This document shows positions 7,970 to 18,068 of a DNA stretch of 64,000 bases, piece by piece. The translations under genes and the position numbers were made by a program. Location: assembly GCA_035388585.1 (NCBI GenBank), contig DAOOQE010000003.1:6224-70223 (forward strand). The letters run 5' to 3'. Below the pieces are notes generated by a model. That model was not told the DNA's origin and did not search any database. It saw only the letters and a list, made by a program, of their open reading frames with translations. The stretch is from CAG-492 sp035388585. GTDB lineage: Bacteria > Bacillota > Clostridia > TANB77 > CAG-508. Position 1 is the stretch's first letter; every line of letters starts with the position of its first letter.

Positions 7970-8631
7970 AACATAAATATGAGTAAATCCCAATACATAT
8001 GAAGTAATATAGGCAATACCAAATTTTTATTTTTAATAAATATGTAACTAAAAATCAAATTTAAAAATATTACTCCTACAAAACTCAAATTAGTAAAATT
8101 GTTAAAAAAGTCTCCCTTAGAAATCCATATAGGGAAATGAATTGCTAAAAATAGTAATGAATTAATTAAATATGACAATATTTTTTTTTCTTCTCTATAC
8201 AGTATATTTAGTAACCATCCTCTAAAAACAATTTCCTCTGTTAATCCAACAAATAAAACAATAATTAATTTATCAATTCCAAAATCATTTGATATATATA
8301 ATCCTTTATTTACGAAATAAGATCTTACCAATATATACAAAGTAAAAAAAATAAATAATGGCAAATATTTTAATAAATTAATTTTAATATAAAACATATA
8401 TTTAAGTTTAATTTTTACTTCGTTTTTATATCTGACAATTAATATTATAGCTGGAAGTGTCCATATTAAATTTTTTATAATGGCTTCTTTTATAAATTGA
8501 GCTAAAATACCGTTATTAACTATACGATCTAGATTCTCAAATATAAATAATTCATTAACAGTCCACGCTGTAAAAAAAATTAATATATATATAATTACAA
8601 ATCTTTTACTTATTGTAACTTCATTTTTCAT
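7966..8631 (-). CDS. CPBP family intramembrane glutamic endopeptidase
   Basis: A 221-residue polytopic membrane protein of the CPBP (CAAX protease/bacteriocin-processing) family. About six or seven hydrophobic segments are visible. The catalytic motifs are all present in the C-terminal half: the EExxxR motif in GLTEEIVFRGW, the histidine in FLAIHFPIW, and a final HMYWD. Family members process membrane substrates and sometimes give bacteriocin self-immunity. The start ATG follows GGAAAGAAG. An HD-domain protein is encoded 52 nt upstream on the same strand. No bacteriocin genes are visible, so the substrate is unknown. Confidence 0.85.
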   Translation of the reverse strand: MKNEVTISKRFVIIYILIFFTAWTVNELFIFENLDRIVNNGILAQFIKEAIIKNLIWTLPAIILIVRYKNEVKIKLKYMFYIKINLLKYLPLFIFFTLYILVRSYFVNKGLYISNDFGIDKLIIVLFVGLTEEIVFRGWLLNILYREEKKILSYLINSLLFLAIHFPIWISKGDFFNNFTNLSFVGVIFLNLIFSYIFIKNKNLVLPILLHMYWDLLIFMF

Positions 8632-8683
8632 ATTTGCTTCTTTCCTATCTTTTATTTAGATATCTTACTTCATATAATTTCCA

Positions 8684-9709
8684 TTAGAAATTAAAATCAA
8701 GATAAACATATTTATCCATTTTATATGACAAATTATCTTGTATAAACTTATTTGCTTGTTCATTAATTTTTGAAATCCTTAATCCATTTAATAATGGATC
8801 AATATATCTTACCTTTGAACCATGATACACATAATAAACATTTTCCGGCTTATTATCTGATATTAAAACAAATTTTGATTTCCTCCATATGTCAAAAATA
8901 TCTTTATAACTAGATTTTTCAATTATATTTATAATATCTGATTCTTTCAATATGTATAAATCTCTTCTATTAATTACACCCTCTTCATTAAGCTTTTTTA
9001 AAATATCTGCGACAAATTGCATTGAATATCTTGTTCTATCTTCTCTATAAATAATAGACAATTTGCTTGTCATCTTTACAAATTCTTTTGCAATAAATTC
9101 ATTTTTAAATCCTAACTCATCCAATCCGTTTTCATCTTTGAATATGATTATATCATTATACATAGTTTCTATTGTGTTAATATCCACTAATTTATATGTT
9201 AAAAAACCATTTGATAAAGAATACTCCAATCTATCAGCCGAAAGTTGAGGCGTGTCATTATCAGCTATTGAATATAAATGATAATTATCAACTTCTGTTA
9301 TATCAATATTATCTCTCTTCAATAATTCCATAATTTCTTTTGATTTCAATATTGTTTCAGTTGTTAAATCTTCAGTGGCTTCTTGTTTCATATAATCTCC
9401 ATCAAGAAAGTCTATACAATGTTTAAATGCTGGTGTTGATATATCATGAAATAAACCAGCTAATGTTTGTTTCTTATCATGAGTAAAATGCCATACAATT
9501 AATGCTACTGCTATTGAATGATCTAAACTCGAAAAGAAATCCTCACTTTCAAATAAGTCCGAATATATGGTTCCACATGTTACACTTATGTATTGTTGAG
9601 ACAATAATTCTTTTGTGTTTATGTAATCATTTAACCATTCTGGGAAATCAGGCTCTAATATTTTATAGTATTCCATAATCTTTTTATCGATTCTATCTAA
9701 ATAATTCAC
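8684..9709 (-). CDS. HD-domain phosphohydrolase-like protein
   Basis: A 341-residue cytoplasmic protein with an HD metal-binding core: LDHSIAVALIVWHF supplies the first histidine and LAGLFHDISTPAFKH the HD pair. A later aspartate-containing segment (SADRLEYSLSNG) resembles the third part of such active sites. HD proteins of this size hydrolyse nucleotides or act on RNA; the substrate cannot be read from the sequence. It starts with GTG at 9709, supported by AAGGAG. It lies downstream of secA but is separated from it by a strong terminator, and it precedes the CPBP gene. I am confident in the fold, not in the substrate. Confidence 0.8.
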   Translation of the reverse strand: MNYLDRIDKKIMEYYKILEPDFPEWLNDYINTKELLSQQYISVTCGTIYSDLFESEDFFSSLDHSIAVALIVWHFTHDKKQTLAGLFHDISTPAFKHCIDFLDGDYMKQEATEDLTTETILKSKEIMELLKRDNIDITEVDNYHLYSIADNDTPQLSADRLEYSLSNGFLTYKLVDINTIETMYNDIIIFKDENGLDELGFKNEFIAKEFVKMTSKLSIIYREDRTRYSMQFVADILKKLNEEGVINRRDLYILKESDIINIIEKSSYKDIFDIWRKSKFVLISDNKPENVYYVYHGSKVRYIDPLLNGLRISKINEQANKFIQDNLSYKMDKYVYLDFNF

Positions 9710-9821
9710 TTTATTACTCCTTTTATAAATTCCATTCTATCCGATTTTTCCATTTTCTTACTCATTTTAAAAATCAATTTCTATCTAAGTAATCAATTTC
9801 ATTTCAATTTATAATGCTTTG

Positions 9822-9855
9822 AAACAAAATACTCGGAGACTATCCCCGAGTATTT
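9822..9855 (-). terminator. Rho-independent terminator after secA
   Basis: AAATACTCGG and CCGAGTATTT form a perfect 10-bp stem with a 9-nt loop. On the minus strand it is followed by TTGTTT. It lies about 95 nt past the secA stop codon. Confidence 0.8.
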
Positions 9856-9949
9856 AATTTAGAAATTATATGGGTATCCCCTTAATTGATTATAAATTAA
9901 ACTTTTTGGATAATTCATTACTATTTTATAGAATTTCTGCTAGTCAAAT

Positions 9950-12712
9950 CTATTTACCGCAACAGTTTTTATATTTTTTTCCTGAACCACATGTGCAAAC
10001 ATCATTTCTTCCAATTTTTGGTTCGATATTAACTATTGGCTTAGTAACTGCGTCAGGGCTTTTTTTAGGAACTGCATTATCCAAATTTGCTATTGCAGTA
10101 TCTGCAAGACTTGCATTCATAATTTTAACTGTTTCAGTTCTTCTTATATTTTCATTTTTTTGTGTATTCATTATCATTTTCGTAACTTCTAATTTGATAT
10201 TTTCAATCATTGTGTCAAACATATCAAATCCTTCAATTCTATATTGAACAACTGGATCTTTTTGACCATATGCACGAAGTCCTATACCATCTTTTAATTC
10301 GTCCATACTATCAATATGTTCCATCCAATTATTATCTACAACTTTTAACATTATAACTCTTTCAAGTTCTCTCATATCTTCAGATGTAAATTCTATTTCT
10401 TTTTCTTCATATTTCTCATGAACTTTATTTTTTATTTCTTCTATAATTTCTTTTGTATCTAATCTAGCATTTTTAATTGATTCTATAGAATCTGTAACAC
10501 CTAGCGTAGTTCTAATGTCTTGACTAAATGATTCCTCAACTATTGTATTATCTTCTGGAGTATATGCTAAAACAAGATTTTCAACTGTTGAATCAACCAT
10601 TTTAAGTATAGTATCTTTTAAGTTTTCTCCATCTAAAACTTGTTTTCTTTGTTTATATATTATTTCTCTTTGAGTATTCATAACATCATCATATTGAAGA
10701 ACATGTTTTCTTGTGCTGAAATGCATTCCCTCTACCCTTTTTTGAGCTGTTTCAACTGCATTAGAAATTATTCTAGATTGAATTGGCATATTCTCGTCTG
10801 CACCTAATGTTTCATATACTCTGTTAATTGTGTCTCCACCAAATATTTTCATCAAATCATCTTCTAAAGCTATATAGAATTTTGATTCTCCTGGATCACC
10901 TTGACGACCTGCACGCCCACGTAACTGATTGTCAATTCTTCTTGATTCATGTCTTTCAGTTCCAAGTATTTTCAAACCACCTGCAGCAATAACTTTTTGT
11001 TTTTCTTCTTGAATTGCACTAGAATGTTTTTTCTCTAATTCTCTAAATTTTTCCCTTAATGCAAGTACTTCAGCATTATCTGTTTCATTAAATGTTATTG
11101 CATCATCTATTTGTTCTGGAGTATATTTAAGTTTTTTCATTTCTTGTTTTGCTAAATATTCTGTATTTCCTCCAAGCATAATATCAGTACCACGACCTGC
11201 CATATTAGTTGCAATTGTAACAGCTCCAAACTTACCTGCTTGTGCAATTATATCTGCTTCTTTCTCATGTTGTTTAGCATTTAATACTTCATGTTTAATT
11301 CCTTCTTTACTTAGCATTTTACTTAATTTTTCTGATTTTTCTATTGATACTGTACCTATTAGAACAGGTTGACCTTTTTCATAACTTTCTTTAACCTCTT
11401 CTACTATTGCTCTAAATTTTCCTGCTTCATTTTTATATATCGTATCAGAATGATCATTTCTTATCATTGGTTTATTTGTAGGAATTTCTATAACATCTAA
11501 ATTATATATTTCTTCAAATTCAGATTTTTCTGTCATAGCTGTTCCTGTCATTCCAGATAATTTTCCATACATTCTAAAATAATTTTGGAATGTTATTGTT
11601 GCTAATGTTTTTGATTCGTCAGCTATTTTAACTCTTTCTTTTGCTTCAATTGCTTGGTGTAATCCGTTATTATATCTTCTTCCATACATTATACGTCCTG
11701 TGAATTCATCTACAATTAGAACTTCCCCATCTTTAACTATATAGTCAACATCTTTTTTCATTATTCCATGAGCTCTTAATGCTTGATTAACATTATGAAC
11801 TATTTCTGAATTTTCTATATCATTAAAATTTGATAATCCAAATTCTCTTTCAGCCTTTTGAATTCCTTTTTGTGTAAGAGACGCAGATTTTGCCTTTAAA
11901 TCAACTATGTAATCATAATTTTCGTTATCTTCTGATTGAATTTCATCTTTTACATCTTCTTCTATTATTATTTTTGGTGTTAATCTTTTAACAAAAGAAT
12001 CTGCTTTACTGTATAAATCTGAAGATTTATTTCCTCTTCCAGAAATAATAAGAGGAGTACGTGCCTCATCTATTAAAATACTGTCAATTTCGTCTACAAT
12101 AGCATAATGTAATTCTCTTTGAACTAATTGATTTTTATAAATTACCATATTATCTCTTAGGTAATCAAATCCATATTCATTATTTGTTCCATATGTTATA
12201 TCACATGCATATGCTGCTTGTTTTTGATTGGGTTCCATTCCTGCTAATACTAATCCAATAGAAAGACCTAGGAATTTATATAATTTCCCCATCATCTCTC
12301 CTTGATATTTTGCAAGATAATCATTTACTGTTATAATGTGAACACCTTTACCAGTTAAGGCATTTAAATATGCTGGAAGTGTTGCAACTAAAGTCTTTCC
12401 TTCACCTGTTTTCATTTCTGCTATTCTACCTTGATGTAGGATAATACCACCTATTAACTGAACATCAAAATGACGTAAACCTAAAACTCTTTTTGATGCT
12501 TCTCTAACAACAGCAAAAGCTTCAGGAAGTATTTCATCTAAAGTTTCACTTTGATTTAATCTATTTTTAAACTCTTCTGTTTTACCTCTTAATTCAGAAT
12601 CTGATAAGTTACCAATTTCCTGCTCTAATGAATTAATTTTTTCTACTAATGTCATAACTCTTTTTACTTCTTTTTCACTGTATGAGCCAAATATTTTGTT
12701 TAATATTCCCAT
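9950..12712 (-). CDS. secA: Preprotein translocase ATPase SecA
   Basis: A 920-residue ATPase motor that drives proteins through SecYEG. The first nucleotide-binding domain has its P-loop at 101-108 (KTGEGKTL) and a Walker B region VDEIDSILIDEARTP. The preprotein cross-linking region, second ATPase domain (MAGRGTDIMLGG, QLRGRAGRQGDPG) and helical scaffold all follow. The C-terminus has a SEC-C zinc-binding tail (VCTCGSGKKYKNCCGK), used in other bacteria for SecB or ribosome contact. Length is slightly above Bacillus SecA (841), mainly from charged insertions around 240-270 and near the C-terminus. AAGGAG precedes the ATG. The partner secG is elsewhere in this window (52301-52549). Confidence 0.97.
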   Translation of the reverse strand: MGILNKIFGSYSEKEVKRVMTLVEKINSLEQEIGNLSDSELRGKTEEFKNRLNQSETLDEILPEAFAVVREASKRVLGLRHFDVQLIGGIILHQGRIAEMKTGEGKTLVATLPAYLNALTGKGVHIITVNDYLAKYQGEMMGKLYKFLGLSIGLVLAGMEPNQKQAAYACDITYGTNNEYGFDYLRDNMVIYKNQLVQRELHYAIVDEIDSILIDEARTPLIISGRGNKSSDLYSKADSFVKRLTPKIIIEEDVKDEIQSEDNENYDYIVDLKAKSASLTQKGIQKAEREFGLSNFNDIENSEIVHNVNQALRAHGIMKKDVDYIVKDGEVLIVDEFTGRIMYGRRYNNGLHQAIEAKERVKIADESKTLATITFQNYFRMYGKLSGMTGTAMTEKSEFEEIYNLDVIEIPTNKPMIRNDHSDTIYKNEAGKFRAIVEEVKESYEKGQPVLIGTVSIEKSEKLSKMLSKEGIKHEVLNAKQHEKEADIIAQAGKFGAVTIATNMAGRGTDIMLGGNTEYLAKQEMKKLKYTPEQIDDAITFNETDNAEVLALREKFRELEKKHSSAIQEEKQKVIAAGGLKILGTERHESRRIDNQLRGRAGRQGDPGESKFYIALEDDLMKIFGGDTINRVYETLGADENMPIQSRIISNAVETAQKRVEGMHFSTRKHVLQYDDVMNTQREIIYKQRKQVLDGENLKDTILKMVDSTVENLVLAYTPEDNTIVEESFSQDIRTTLGVTDSIESIKNARLDTKEIIEEIKNKVHEKYEEKEIEFTSEDMRELERVIMLKVVDNNWMEHIDSMDELKDGIGLRAYGQKDPVVQYRIEGFDMFDTMIENIKLEVTKMIMNTQKNENIRRTETVKIMNASLADTAIANLDNAVPKKSPDAVTKPIVNIEPKIGRNDVCTCGSGKKYKNCCGK

Positions 12713-12830
12713 TTTTTAACTCCTTTTCTCCTGTTTATTTTTTTCTATTAACTCATTGTAATATATCATTAATTATTATTTTTAGCAATAAATTTTAACA
12801 TAAAATTGGAAAAAAATGTATTTTATCATT

Positions 12831-12908
12831 ATATTTTGACTAATATTATTTACTCACGAATATTTCTATATATTTTGATTAAAATTATTTACTTACGAAT
12901 ATTTCTAT
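12831..12908. repeat. 39-bp tandem repeat, two copies
   Basis: Units 12831-12869 and 12870-12908 match at 36 of 39 positions; both include the non-A/T core TTTACTCACGAATATTTC or its two-base variant. The array lies 120-195 nt upstream of the secA start and could include upstream promoter sequence. Confidence 0.8.
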
Positions 12909-12994
12909 TTGATAAAAATCAAACAAAAATAATAGCAATAATAACAAATCTGATAAAAATAATCAAAACGATAAAACTGTAAATAATTTATTTA

Positions 12995-13035
12995 GGGACA
13001 TTAATAATTGTAAGTTTTGCAATTATCAATGTCCC
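12995..13035 (-). terminator. Long hairpin downstream of uvrA
   Basis: Two 16-nt arms (12995-13010 and 13020-13035) pair with one G-U pair in minus-strand RNA, or one mismatch in plus-strand RNA. The loop is 9 nt. It lies about 100 nt past the uvrA stop and lacks a T-tract. It shares the GGGAC...GTCCC ends of the hairpin at 7837. Confidence 0.5.
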
Positions 13036-13131
13036 AACATCTTATATTTATATTAAAAATTTGAATTTGTAATTTTTTTTTGAAAATAAATATTAAAAAT
13101 TTTAATATTTTAAATATTAAACTTTAAACAT

Positions 13132-15951
13132 TTACATTATTTTCTTTAGGAATTTACCTGTATATGATTTCTCGTTTTTTGAAACCTGTTCAGGTGTTCC
13201 GGTTACAACAATTTGTCCTCCACCATCTCCACCTTCTGGTCCTAAATCAATTACATAATCTGATGTTTTAATTAAATCTAAATTATGTTCAATAACTACT
13301 ATACTGTTTCCAGTATCTACCAATCTCTGCAAAATATCTACTAATTTATGAACATCAGCAATATGAAGCCCTGTTGTTGGCTCATCTAAAATATATAAAG
13401 TTTTCCCTGTTGGACGTTTTGATAATTCTGTAGCTAATTTAACACGTTGTGCCTCTCCTCCAGACAAAGTCGTAGATGGCTGTCCTAATTTAATATATCC
13501 TAAACCAACATCATACATAGTTTGAATTTTTTGTTTAATTTTTGGAATTTTATCAAAAAATTCTAACGATTCCTCTACTGTCATTTCAAGTACATCTGAT
13601 ATTGTTTTTCCTTTATATTTTACTTGAAGTGTTTCGTGATTATATCTTTTTCCCTTACATACTTCGCATGGAACATACACATCCGGTAAAAAATGCATTT
13701 CGATTTTTATTAATCCATCACCATTACAATTTTCACATCTTCCACCAGCTACATTAAAACTAAATCTACCTTTATCAAATCCACGAAGTTTTGCATCATT
13801 TGTTCCAGCAAACATGTCTCTTATTGTATCAAATACTCCTGTATATGTTGCTGGATTTGAACGTGGTGTTCTTCCTATAGGAGATTGATCTATATTTATA
13901 ATTTTATCTATGTTTTCTAATCCATTAACTTCTTTGCATTTACCTGGTTTTTCATTTGCTCTATTTACTTCTTTTGCTACTGTTTTATATAGTATTTCAT
14001 TTATCAAGGTACTTTTTCCTGAGCCTGAAACCCCAGTTACACAAACAAATTGACCTAATGGAATTTTAACATTAATATTTTTCAAATTGTTTTCTGACGC
14101 CTTTATTATTTCTATTGACTTTCCATTAGATTTTCTTCTAGTTTTAGGAATTTCTATCTTTTTAACTCCACTTAAATACTGTCCTGTAATAGATTCTGGA
14201 ATTAATTTTATTTCCTCAGCTGTTCCTTGAGCAATAACATTTCCACCATGTACACCTGCCATTGGTCCTATATCTATTATTTGATCTGCTGCATACATAG
14301 TATCCTCATCATGTTCAACCACTAATACAGAATTTCCTAAATCCCTTAATTTCTTTAATGTTGCAATTAATTTTTCATTATCTCTTTGATGTAATCCTAT
14401 ACTTGGTTCATCTAAAATATATAAAACACCTGTTAATCCAGATCCAATTTGAGTTGCTAAACGAATACGTTGAGCCTCTCCTCCTGATAAAGAACCAGCA
14501 GTTCTTGATAATGTTAAATATTCTAAACCAACATCTATTAGAAATTGAAGTCGTTGATTTAATTCCTTTAATATTTGTTCTGCTATCATTGTTTGTGTTT
14601 TATTTAATTTTAATTCATCTAAAAAATGTTTGATTTTTGTTATAGACATATCTGTTAATTGGTAAATATTCTTGTCCCCAACTTTTACTGCTAAGCTTTC
14701 TTTTTTTAATCTTGCACCATTACATGTGTCGCAATGACTGCTACTCATATACATTTCATAAAAATCTCTCATACCTTGAGATTTTGTTTCTGCATACCTT
14801 CTTGTAAGAGTTGGTATAACTCCTTCAAATGGTGCTGTGAATTTTCTTGTTCCTGCTACAGAAGTATATTCAAAATCTATGTTTTCATCTCCAGTACCGT
14901 ATAGAATTTTGTTCAAAAATGCTTTAGGAAGTTTTTTTATTGGTTGAGATATATCAACTTTGTACTTTTTAGCAATACTTTCAAAATACATTCTTGCCAT
15001 GGTATCACCTTTTTTCATTGTGCTTGTTCCAAATGCTTTTACACCATCATATAATGTTTTGTTTTTGTCTGGTATTATTAAATCTTCATCTATTTTCATA
15101 ACAAATCCAATACCTAAACAAGCTGGACAAGCACCTAAAGGATTGTTAAAAGAGAACATTCTTGGAGTTAATTCTTCGAAACTTATACCACAATCTGGAC
15201 ATGCATAATTTCTACTAAATAGCATTTGCTCTCCACCTATTATGTCAACACTTACTAAATTATTTGCATGTTTTAATGCAGATTCTATAGATTCTGTTAA
15301 TCTTGGTCTCATATCATCACTAACAACTAACCTATCTACAATTAATTCTATATTGTGTTTCTTTTGTCTATCTATTTCGATATCATCTGAAAGCTCATAT
15401 ATTTGTCCATCTATTCTTGCTCTAACAAATCCTTCTTTAAGAAAATCTTCTAATAATTTTTTATATTCACCTTTTCTTTGTCTTACAACTGGAGCTAAAA
15501 TCTGTATTTTAGTGCCTGTTTCAAATTTCATAATTGTATCAACTATTTGATCTATGGATTGTTTTTCTATTCTTTTTCCGCAAATAGGACAGTATGGAAT
15601 TCCAACTCTTGCATACAATAAACGTATGTAGTCATATATTTCTGTTACTGTTCCTACTGTTGAGCGTGGATTTTTCGAAGTAGTTTTTTGGTCAATTGAT
15701 ATCGCAGGTGATAACCCGTCTATTGACTCTACATCTGGTTTTTCCATTAACCCTAAAAACTGTCTTGCATAAGATGATAAGCTTTCTACATATCTTCTTT
15801 GGCCTTCAGCATAAAGAGTATCAAAAGCTAAAGACGATTTTCCTGAACCAGATAATCCTGTTATAACAACTAGCTTATTTCTTGGTATTTCTAAATCTAT
15901 ATTTTTCAAATTATGAACTTTAGCGCCTTTTATGATAATTGAATCCTTCAT
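13132..15951 (-). CDS. uvrA: Excinuclease ABC subunit A
   Basis: A 939-residue ATPase that recognises bulky DNA damage with UvrB in nucleotide excision repair. Two ABC-type ATPase halves are present, the first P-loop at about 32-40 (GLSGSGKSS) and the second near residue 640 (GVSGSGKST). Two ABC signatures read LSGGEAQR. Zinc-binding cysteine groups are visible: CPICGKR, CPDCGISFEE with CPACLGIG, and CENCNGDGLI with CEVCKGKRYN. Length is normal for Firmicutes. AAGGAG precedes the ATG. It lies directly after uvrB on the same strand (138 nt gap), the classical uvrBA order. No LexA box was found upstream of uvrB. Confidence 0.97.
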   Translation of the reverse strand: MKDSIIIKGAKVHNLKNIDLEIPRNKLVVITGLSGSGKSSLAFDTLYAEGQRRYVESLSSYARQFLGLMEKPDVESIDGLSPAISIDQKTTSKNPRSTVGTVTEIYDYIRLLYARVGIPYCPICGKRIEKQSIDQIVDTIMKFETGTKIQILAPVVRQRKGEYKKLLEDFLKEGFVRARIDGQIYELSDDIEIDRQKKHNIELIVDRLVVSDDMRPRLTESIESALKHANNLVSVDIIGGEQMLFSRNYACPDCGISFEELTPRMFSFNNPLGACPACLGIGFVMKIDEDLIIPDKNKTLYDGVKAFGTSTMKKGDTMARMYFESIAKKYKVDISQPIKKLPKAFLNKILYGTGDENIDFEYTSVAGTRKFTAPFEGVIPTLTRRYAETKSQGMRDFYEMYMSSSHCDTCNGARLKKESLAVKVGDKNIYQLTDMSITKIKHFLDELKLNKTQTMIAEQILKELNQRLQFLIDVGLEYLTLSRTAGSLSGGEAQRIRLATQIGSGLTGVLYILDEPSIGLHQRDNEKLIATLKKLRDLGNSVLVVEHDEDTMYAADQIIDIGPMAGVHGGNVIAQGTAEEIKLIPESITGQYLSGVKKIEIPKTRRKSNGKSIEIIKASENNLKNINVKIPLGQFVCVTGVSGSGKSTLINEILYKTVAKEVNRANEKPGKCKEVNGLENIDKIINIDQSPIGRTPRSNPATYTGVFDTIRDMFAGTNDAKLRGFDKGRFSFNVAGGRCENCNGDGLIKIEMHFLPDVYVPCEVCKGKRYNHETLQVKYKGKTISDVLEMTVEESLEFFDKIPKIKQKIQTMYDVGLGYIKLGQPSTTLSGGEAQRVKLATELSKRPTGKTLYILDEPTTGLHIADVHKLVDILQRLVDTGNSIVVIEHNLDLIKTSDYVIDLGPEGGDGGGQIVVTGTPEQVSKNEKSYTGKFLKKIM

Positions 15952-16089
15952 TTTCCCACTCCTTATATACTTATTTTCTAATATTTAATACCGGATAATT
16001 CTAATGATTATACTTACTATTTTATTTTTTATATTAAATAGTTTTTTTAAAATTTCATCATCTGTATTTTATAAAAACTTAAAAATAAC

Positions 16090-18039
16090 TTAATTCGATA
16101 ATTGTTTAATTCTATCTCTTATTTCTGCTGCTTTTTCGAATTCCATAGAAGCTGCATATTTAAGCATTTCATCAGTCATTTTATTTATTATTTCATCTAA
16201 ATCTGCATCTTTTCCCAAATTATATTCTGTACTTACTTCTTCAACAATTTTAGCACTAATTGATTCTCTTACTGATTTTTTAATTGTTTGAGGAGTTATT
16301 CCATTATCAGAATTATATTTCATTTGTATTTCACGTCTTCTATTTGTTTCCCTTATTGCTTTTTCCATTGAATCTGTTAATTGATCAGCATACATTATTA
16401 CTTTTCCTTCAGTATTTCGAGCCGCACGTCCAATTGTCTGTATTAAAGATCTTTCTGAACGTAAAAATCCTTCTTTATCAGCATCTAGTATGGTAACTAA
16501 AGAAACTTCTGGTATATCCAATCCTTCTCTTAAAAGATTTATACCAACCAATACATCAAATTCACCTAGTCTTAATTCTCTTATAATATTCATTCTTTCT
16601 AGTGTTTTTGTTTCAGAATGCATATATTTTACTTTTACTTCTAAGCCAGCTAAATAAGCTGTTAAGTCTTCTGCCATTTTTTTTGTTAAAGTAGTAACAA
16701 GCACTCTTTCTTTTTTATTAGTTCTTATTCTAATTTGTTCTAATAAATCATCAATTTGGTTTTGTACTGGTTTCACTTCTATTTGAGGATCTAATAATCC
16801 TGTTGGTCTAATTATTTGTTCAACAACATTATTTTTTGAATGTTCTTTTTCATAATCTGCAGGTGTCGCACTAACAAATATAACTTGATTTATTCTTTCC
16901 TCAAATTCTTCAAATTTTAAAGGTCTATTATCAAATGCTGATGGAAGTCTAAATCCATAATTAACTAACGATTCTTTTCTAGCTCTATCCCCATTATACA
17001 TTGCCCTTATTTGTGGTATTGTTGCATGAGATTCATCTATTAATAATAAATAATCTTTTGGAAAATAATCAAATAAAGTATATGGTGGACTACCTTCTGG
17101 CCTACCACTTATATGTCTAGAATAATTTTCTATACCTTGACAAAACCCTGTTTCTTTCATCATTTCCAGATCAAAATTTGTTCTCTCTTCTATTCTCTGA
17201 GCCTCAATTAATTTTTTTTGAGACTTAAATAATTCAACTTGTTTTTCCATTTCATCTTCAATAGTTAAAACTGCTTTATCAAGCTTTTCCCTGCTTGTAA
17301 CATATTGAGAAGCTGGTGGAATAAGAACATGATTTCTTAATCCAATACTTTTACCAGTTATAGGACTTATTTCGTTTATTTTTTCTATCTCATCTCCCCA
17401 AAATTCCATTCTTACTGCTGATTCACTTTGTGAAGACGGATATATTTCTAAAACATCACCTTTAGCTCTAAAAGTTCCACGTTTAAAATCCAACTCATTT
17501 CTAGAGTATTGCATTGATATAAGTTTTCTCATTACTTCATTTCTGTTTTTTTGCATTCCTGGTCTTAGTGATAACATCATTTCCTGGTAATCTTCCGGAT
17601 CTCCTAAACCATATATACAAGAAACTGAAGCTATTATTATTACATCTTTTCTTTCAAATAAAGATAATGTTGCAGAATGCCTTAATTTGTCAATTTCATC
17701 ATTAACAGATGAATCTTTTTCAATATAAGTATTAGATGATGGTATATAAGCTTCTGGTTGATAATAATCATAATAAGAAACAAAATATTCAACAGCACTA
17801 TCAGGAAAAAACTCTTTAAATTCTGAATATAATTGTCCAGCCAAAGTTTTATTATGTGCTAATATAAGAGTTGGTTTTTGAGTTTGTTCAATAATATTTG
17901 CCATTGTAAATGTTTTTCCAGAACCAGTTACTCCAAGAAGAGTTTGATATTTTTCCCCTGTTTTTATTCCATTTACTAAATTTTCTATTGCATGTGGCTG
18001 ATCTCCACTTGGTTTATATTCCGAATGTATTTTAAACAT
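16090..18039 (-). CDS. uvrB: Excinuclease ABC subunit B
   Basis: A 649-residue helicase-like damage verifier that recruits UvrC. The Walker A motif is at 36-43 (GVTGSGKT). The DNA-clamping beta-hairpin is visible as YYDYYQPEAYIP. The second helicase domain has GINLLREGLDIPE and QTIGRAARN. The C-terminal UVR domain, which contacts UvrC, is present (MLKYAASMEFEKAAEIRDRI). Length is normal. The ATG follows ACGGAGGT. The phospholipase C-like gene ends 29 nt upstream and uvrA follows downstream, so the three may be co-transcribed. UvrC is not in this window. Confidence 0.97.
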   Translation of the reverse strand: MFKIHSEYKPSGDQPHAIENLVNGIKTGEKYQTLLGVTGSGKTFTMANIIEQTQKPTLILAHNKTLAGQLYSEFKEFFPDSAVEYFVSYYDYYQPEAYIPSSNTYIEKDSSVNDEIDKLRHSATLSLFERKDVIIIASVSCIYGLGDPEDYQEMMLSLRPGMQKNRNEVMRKLISMQYSRNELDFKRGTFRAKGDVLEIYPSSQSESAVRMEFWGDEIEKINEISPITGKSIGLRNHVLIPPASQYVTSREKLDKAVLTIEDEMEKQVELFKSQKKLIEAQRIEERTNFDLEMMKETGFCQGIENYSRHISGRPEGSPPYTLFDYFPKDYLLLIDESHATIPQIRAMYNGDRARKESLVNYGFRLPSAFDNRPLKFEEFEERINQVIFVSATPADYEKEHSKNNVVEQIIRPTGLLDPQIEVKPVQNQIDDLLEQIRIRTNKKERVLVTTLTKKMAEDLTAYLAGLEVKVKYMHSETKTLERMNIIRELRLGEFDVLVGINLLREGLDIPEVSLVTILDADKEGFLRSERSLIQTIGRAARNTEGKVIMYADQLTDSMEKAIRETNRRREIQMKYNSDNGITPQTIKKSVRESISAKIVEEVSTEYNLGKDADLDEIINKMTDEMLKYAASMEFEKAAEIRDRIKQLSN

Positions 18040-18068
18040 ATTACCTCCGTTCTTTTTATTGATTTTTT

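Larger units (their letters stand above)
12713..13131. other. Intergenic region between uvrA and secA
   Basis: No gene in 419 bp. It contains a 39-bp tandem duplication (12831-12908) on the secA side and a long hairpin (12995-13035) on the uvrA side. The remainder is A/T-rich sequence without convincing features. Confidence 0.6.

Noticed and set aside
9870..10247. 125-codon plus-strand frame at the 3' end of secA
   Set aside because: Most of it is antisense to the conserved secA C-terminus, and no ribosome site is present.
18040..18068. LexA/SOS box before uvrB
   Set aside because: The short gap has no GAAC-N4-GTTC motif, only the ribosome site.
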